This document shows, in pieces, positions 58,021-60,196 of a DNA stretch of 60,196 nt. Origin of the DNA: CAZOSF01 sp964582415 (GTDB lineage Bacteria; Bacteroidota; Bacteroidia; Flavobacteriales; Flavobacteriaceae); the NCBI GenBank assembly GCA_964582415.1, contig CAZOSF010000006.1, positions 1-60,196 of the forward strand, written 5' to 3'. Position 1 is the first letter of the stretch; each line of letters starts with the position of its first letter. The translations under genes and the position numbers were made by a program. The notes beneath the pieces were generated by a model, which worked only from the letters and a program-made list of their open reading frames with translations, did no database searches and was not told the origin of the DNA.

Positions 58021-59799
58021 ATGAAAATTCCAAGCCGATTATTCGACTTTCCCTATTATCAGAGGGAACACTACAATCTAGACAGATCTTTGGTTTCCAA
58101 GGTCAAAGGTGAATGGACAGCCACCTCCACACAGGAGTATATCGATAAAGCCAATGCCATCAGTAGAGGGTTGTTGCGATTGGGTGTTGGTGCAAATGAT
58201 AAAATCGCACTGATTTCAATGACCAATAGAACCGAATGGAATATTTGCGATATTGGAATCCTACAATTGGGGGCTCAAGATGTTCCCATCTACCCTACCA
58301 TCTCGGAAGAAGACTATGCGTATGTCCTAAACCACAGTGAAAGCAAATACTGTTTTGTTTCTTGTCAAGAGGTATATGAGAAAGTAAAGGCGATTCAGAA
58401 TCAGGTCCCTTCCTTAAAAGGGGTATACAGCTTTGATGAAATTGCCGGTTGTGATAATTGGTCGAAGGTTTTGGAATTGGGTGAGGATACCTCCAATCAA
58501 GAAGAGGTAGAGAAACTGATGGGGGCAGTTGGTGAAGATGATTTGGCCACGCTTATTTATACTTCCGGAACTACGGGACGCCCAAAAGGGGTTATGTTGA
58601 GCCATAAGAATATCGTCTCCAATACGATTTATTCGAAAGACCGAATTCCAATCGAGCTCGGTGATGCAAAATCACTCAGTTTTTTACCCGTATGCCACAT
58701 TTACGAGCGGATGCTCCTGTACCTCTATCAATACTGTGGGGTGCAGATTCATTTTGCTGAATCCCTAGATACCATTAGTGAAAATCTAAAGGAGGTACAG
58801 CCCGATGTCATGACAGCCGTTCCTCGATTGCTGGAAAAGGTGTACGATAAGATTTATGCTAAAGGCGGTGAACTTACCGGTATCAAAAGAAAACTCTTTT
58901 TCTGGGCAGTAGAAGTTGGATTGAAATATGAACCCTACGGACAGAATGGATGGTGGTATGAATTCCAATTGAAAATTGCCCGTAAGCTCATCTTTAGCAA
59001 GTGGCAAGAAGCGCTTGGTGGAAATATCAAAGTAATCGCTTCCGGTAGTGCCGCATTACAACCCCGCTTGGCGAGAGTGTACAACGCGGCCAAAATTCCT
59101 GTGATGGAAGGATACGGACTTACGGAAACCTCCCCCGTGATTTCCGTAAATGATATGCGCAACCACAACTTTAAAATCGGTACGGTGGGGAAACCTATCG
59201 AAGCCACTGAGGTTATAATCGCAGAGGATGGTGAAATTTTGATCAAGGGACCTCAGGTAATGATGGGCTATTACAAAGACCCGGAATTGACAGAGCAAGT
59301 GATGACAGGCGACTATTTCCATACTGGTGATATTGGGGAAATCGACGAGGAGGGTTTCTTGAAGATTACCGATCGCAAAAAAGAAATGTTCAAAACCAGT
59401 GGTGGAAAATATGTGGCACCTCAATTACTTGAAAATGCGTTGAAACAATCACGATTCATCGAGCAGGTGATGGTCATCGGGGAAGGCGAAAAGATGCCTG
59501 CCGCATTGATCCAACCCAATTGGGATTTCATCGCCGAGTGGAACAAGCGAAAACATCTAAACCTTCCTTCAGATCCTAAGGAACTGGTGCATAACAAAAA
59601 ACTTATCTACAGAATCCAACAGGAAGTAGATTTCTATAATGAGCGCTTCGGTAAGTGGGAGAAAATCAAAAAATTCGAACTCACTCCCGATGTTTGGAGT
59701 ATCGAAGAAGGGCACCTCACCCCTACCATGAAATTAAAGCGCAAAGTGGTGAAGGAAAAATACTTAGACCTTTATAATAAGATTTACAAAGAAACCTGA
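58021..59799 (+). CDS. AMP-forming long-chain acyl-CoA ligase-like protein
   Basis: 592 residues. P-loop LIYTSGTTGRPKGVMLSH, the adenylation motif GYGLTETSPVIS, FHTGDIGEIDEEGFLKITDRKKEMFKTSGGKYV and the late lysine region. This is the long-chain group of the ANL superfamily, which activates fatty acids to acyl-CoA in two steps. FadD-like proteins in this group vary in chain length. Monocistronic: 68 bases after the LytTR gene and convergent with a TolC-family gene. Confidence 0.92.
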   Translation: MKIPSRLFDFPYYQREHYNLDRSLVSKVKGEWTATSTQEYIDKANAISRGLLRLGVGANDKIALISMTNRTEWNICDIGILQLGAQDVPIYPTISEEDYAYVLNHSESKYCFVSCQEVYEKVKAIQNQVPSLKGVYSFDEIAGCDNWSKVLELGEDTSNQEEVEKLMGAVGEDDLATLIYTSGTTGRPKGVMLSHKNIVSNTIYSKDRIPIELGDAKSLSFLPVCHIYERMLLYLYQYCGVQIHFAESLDTISENLKEVQPDVMTAVPRLLEKVYDKIYAKGGELTGIKRKLFFWAVEVGLKYEPYGQNGWWYEFQLKIARKLIFSKWQEALGGNIKVIASGSAALQPRLARVYNAAKIPVMEGYGLTETSPVISVNDMRNHNFKIGTVGKPIEATEVIIAEDGEILIKGPQVMMGYYKDPELTEQVMTGDYFHTGDIGEIDEEGFLKITDRKKEMFKTSGGKYVAPQLLENALKQSRFIEQVMVIGEGEKMPAALIQPNWDFIAEWNKRKHLNLPSDPKELVHNKKLIYRIQQEVDFYNERFGKWEKIKKFELTPDVWSIEEGHLTPTMKLKRKVVKEKYLDLYNKIYKET

Positions 59800-59803
59800 T
59801 CTA

Positions 59804-60196
59804 TTACAAAGGCAAGGCTAGAGTATTAAAGAACTTCGCCTGAGCTTCGAATAGCTTCTGCTTAATTTTTAATTGTTTCAATCGGTATTCCACGAAGCGA
59901 TTTTCACGGCTATTCACCAAAAACAAGGTGCTTTCCCCAAGTTGAAATTTTCGCTCTTCCCCCTTTAAAAGAAGTTCATAATTTTGAACAATTTCGCCCG
60001 TTAGTGCCAACTGATTTTTCAAATTGGAGAGCTCAACCTCCGATTCCTTTATTTTGTTGGACAACGACCACTTGAATCCTGTTCGATCCAATTCAGCCTC
60101 CTGTAATTTGTATTTTGCCAATTGAAGTGCTCCGCGTTCCTTTCTAAGAAACAGCGGCAAATTAACTTGTAACCCAGCAAAATAATTGGCGGTATT
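59804..60196 (-). CDS. TolC-family outer-membrane efflux protein (partial, N-terminal part beyond window)
   Basis: Open to the right window edge. The visible 130 residues, starting NTANYFAGLQVNLPLFLRKERG, are the C-terminal end of a TolC-type protein: strand PLFLRKERG, the long charged helices ELDRTGFKWSLSNKIKES and EIVQNYELLLKGEERKF, and LGESTLFLVNSRENRFVEYRL. Typically part of a tripartite efflux pump or a metal CusC-like system; partners would lie to the right. Confidence 0.86.
   Translation of the reverse strand, partial: NTANYFAGLQVNLPLFLRKERGALQLAKYKLQEAELDRTGFKWSLSNKIKESEVELSNLKNQLALTGEIVQNYELLLKGEERKFQLGESTLFLVNSRENRFVEYRLKQLKIKQKLFEAQAKFFNTLALPL

Noticed and set aside
1..60196. tRNA, rRNA, insertion sequences, prophage genes
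   Set aside because: Looked for on both strands; none could be supported.

Overview
The window is a chromosomal segment of a marine-type member of the Flavobacteriaceae (Bacteroidota). Evidence for this: promoters of the TTTG-N19-TAnnTTTG type rather than E. coli-like -35/-10 boxes, almost no Shine-Dalgarno sequences, several secreted proteins with type IX secretion (T9SS) C-terminal sorting tails, a 950-residue CarB, a Bacteroidota-type GlmU-like protein, and many DUF families typical of the group. No tRNA, rRNA, insertion sequence, prophage or CRISPR array was seen. Two runs of exactly 100 N (44820-44919 and 51368-51467) are scaffold gaps that interrupt a secreted-protein gene and purL.

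Layout. 1-8654: a stress/oxygen-type regulatory island, mostly on the minus strand. It holds a PAS histidine kinase with a FixL-like PAS domain, a response regulator fusing REC to a CRP/FNR-like effector, four tandem-domain universal stress proteins, an ATP-cone/nuclease fusion, a beta-CASP metallo-hydrolase (cut by the window edge) and a TerB-like protein on the plus strand. Three near-identical palindromes (TGA-N6-TCA) lie at the same distance from three putative -7 boxes and look like the operators of one regulon. 8657-10466: lipoprotein, thioredoxin, deoC. 10506-15739: vitamin B12 uptake, with a riboswitch-controlled TonB receptor divergent from a btuFCD operon. 15764-20854: rmuC, T9SS proteins, and an envelope operon (cytochrome c, YceI, OB-fold protein, beta-barrel protein) next to a cupredoxin. 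20962-31012: carB, rpmH, small envelope proteins, a lytic transglycosylase, pirin and mtaB. 31071-39786: oligopeptide-binding lipoprotein, GlmU-like enzyme, L31 type B, glycosyltransferase, phosphohexomutase and an MsbA-like exporter.

39787-40259 has no protein gene but holds two tandem, apparently paralogous small RNA genes on the minus strand. Each has its own promoter, a hairpin presenting a CCCCAA loop, and an intrinsic terminator. 40260-44083: ECF sigma factor module, a beta-propeller lipoprotein and an RNA m5C methyltransferase. 44145-49080: two tandem paralogous large T9SS proteins. 49229-52718: purL. 52888-57952: a T9SS protein whose promoter carries a LytTR-like direct repeat, followed by a GAF/LytS protein with a degenerate ATP site, an intact 7TM LytS-type kinase and a LytTR response regulator. 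58021-60196: acyl-CoA ligase and the end of a TolC-family gene.

The main candidates for undescribed biology are the tandem small RNAs, the palindrome-linked FixL-like/CRP-like/USP regulon, and the LytS-LytTR module with its candidate target promoter.
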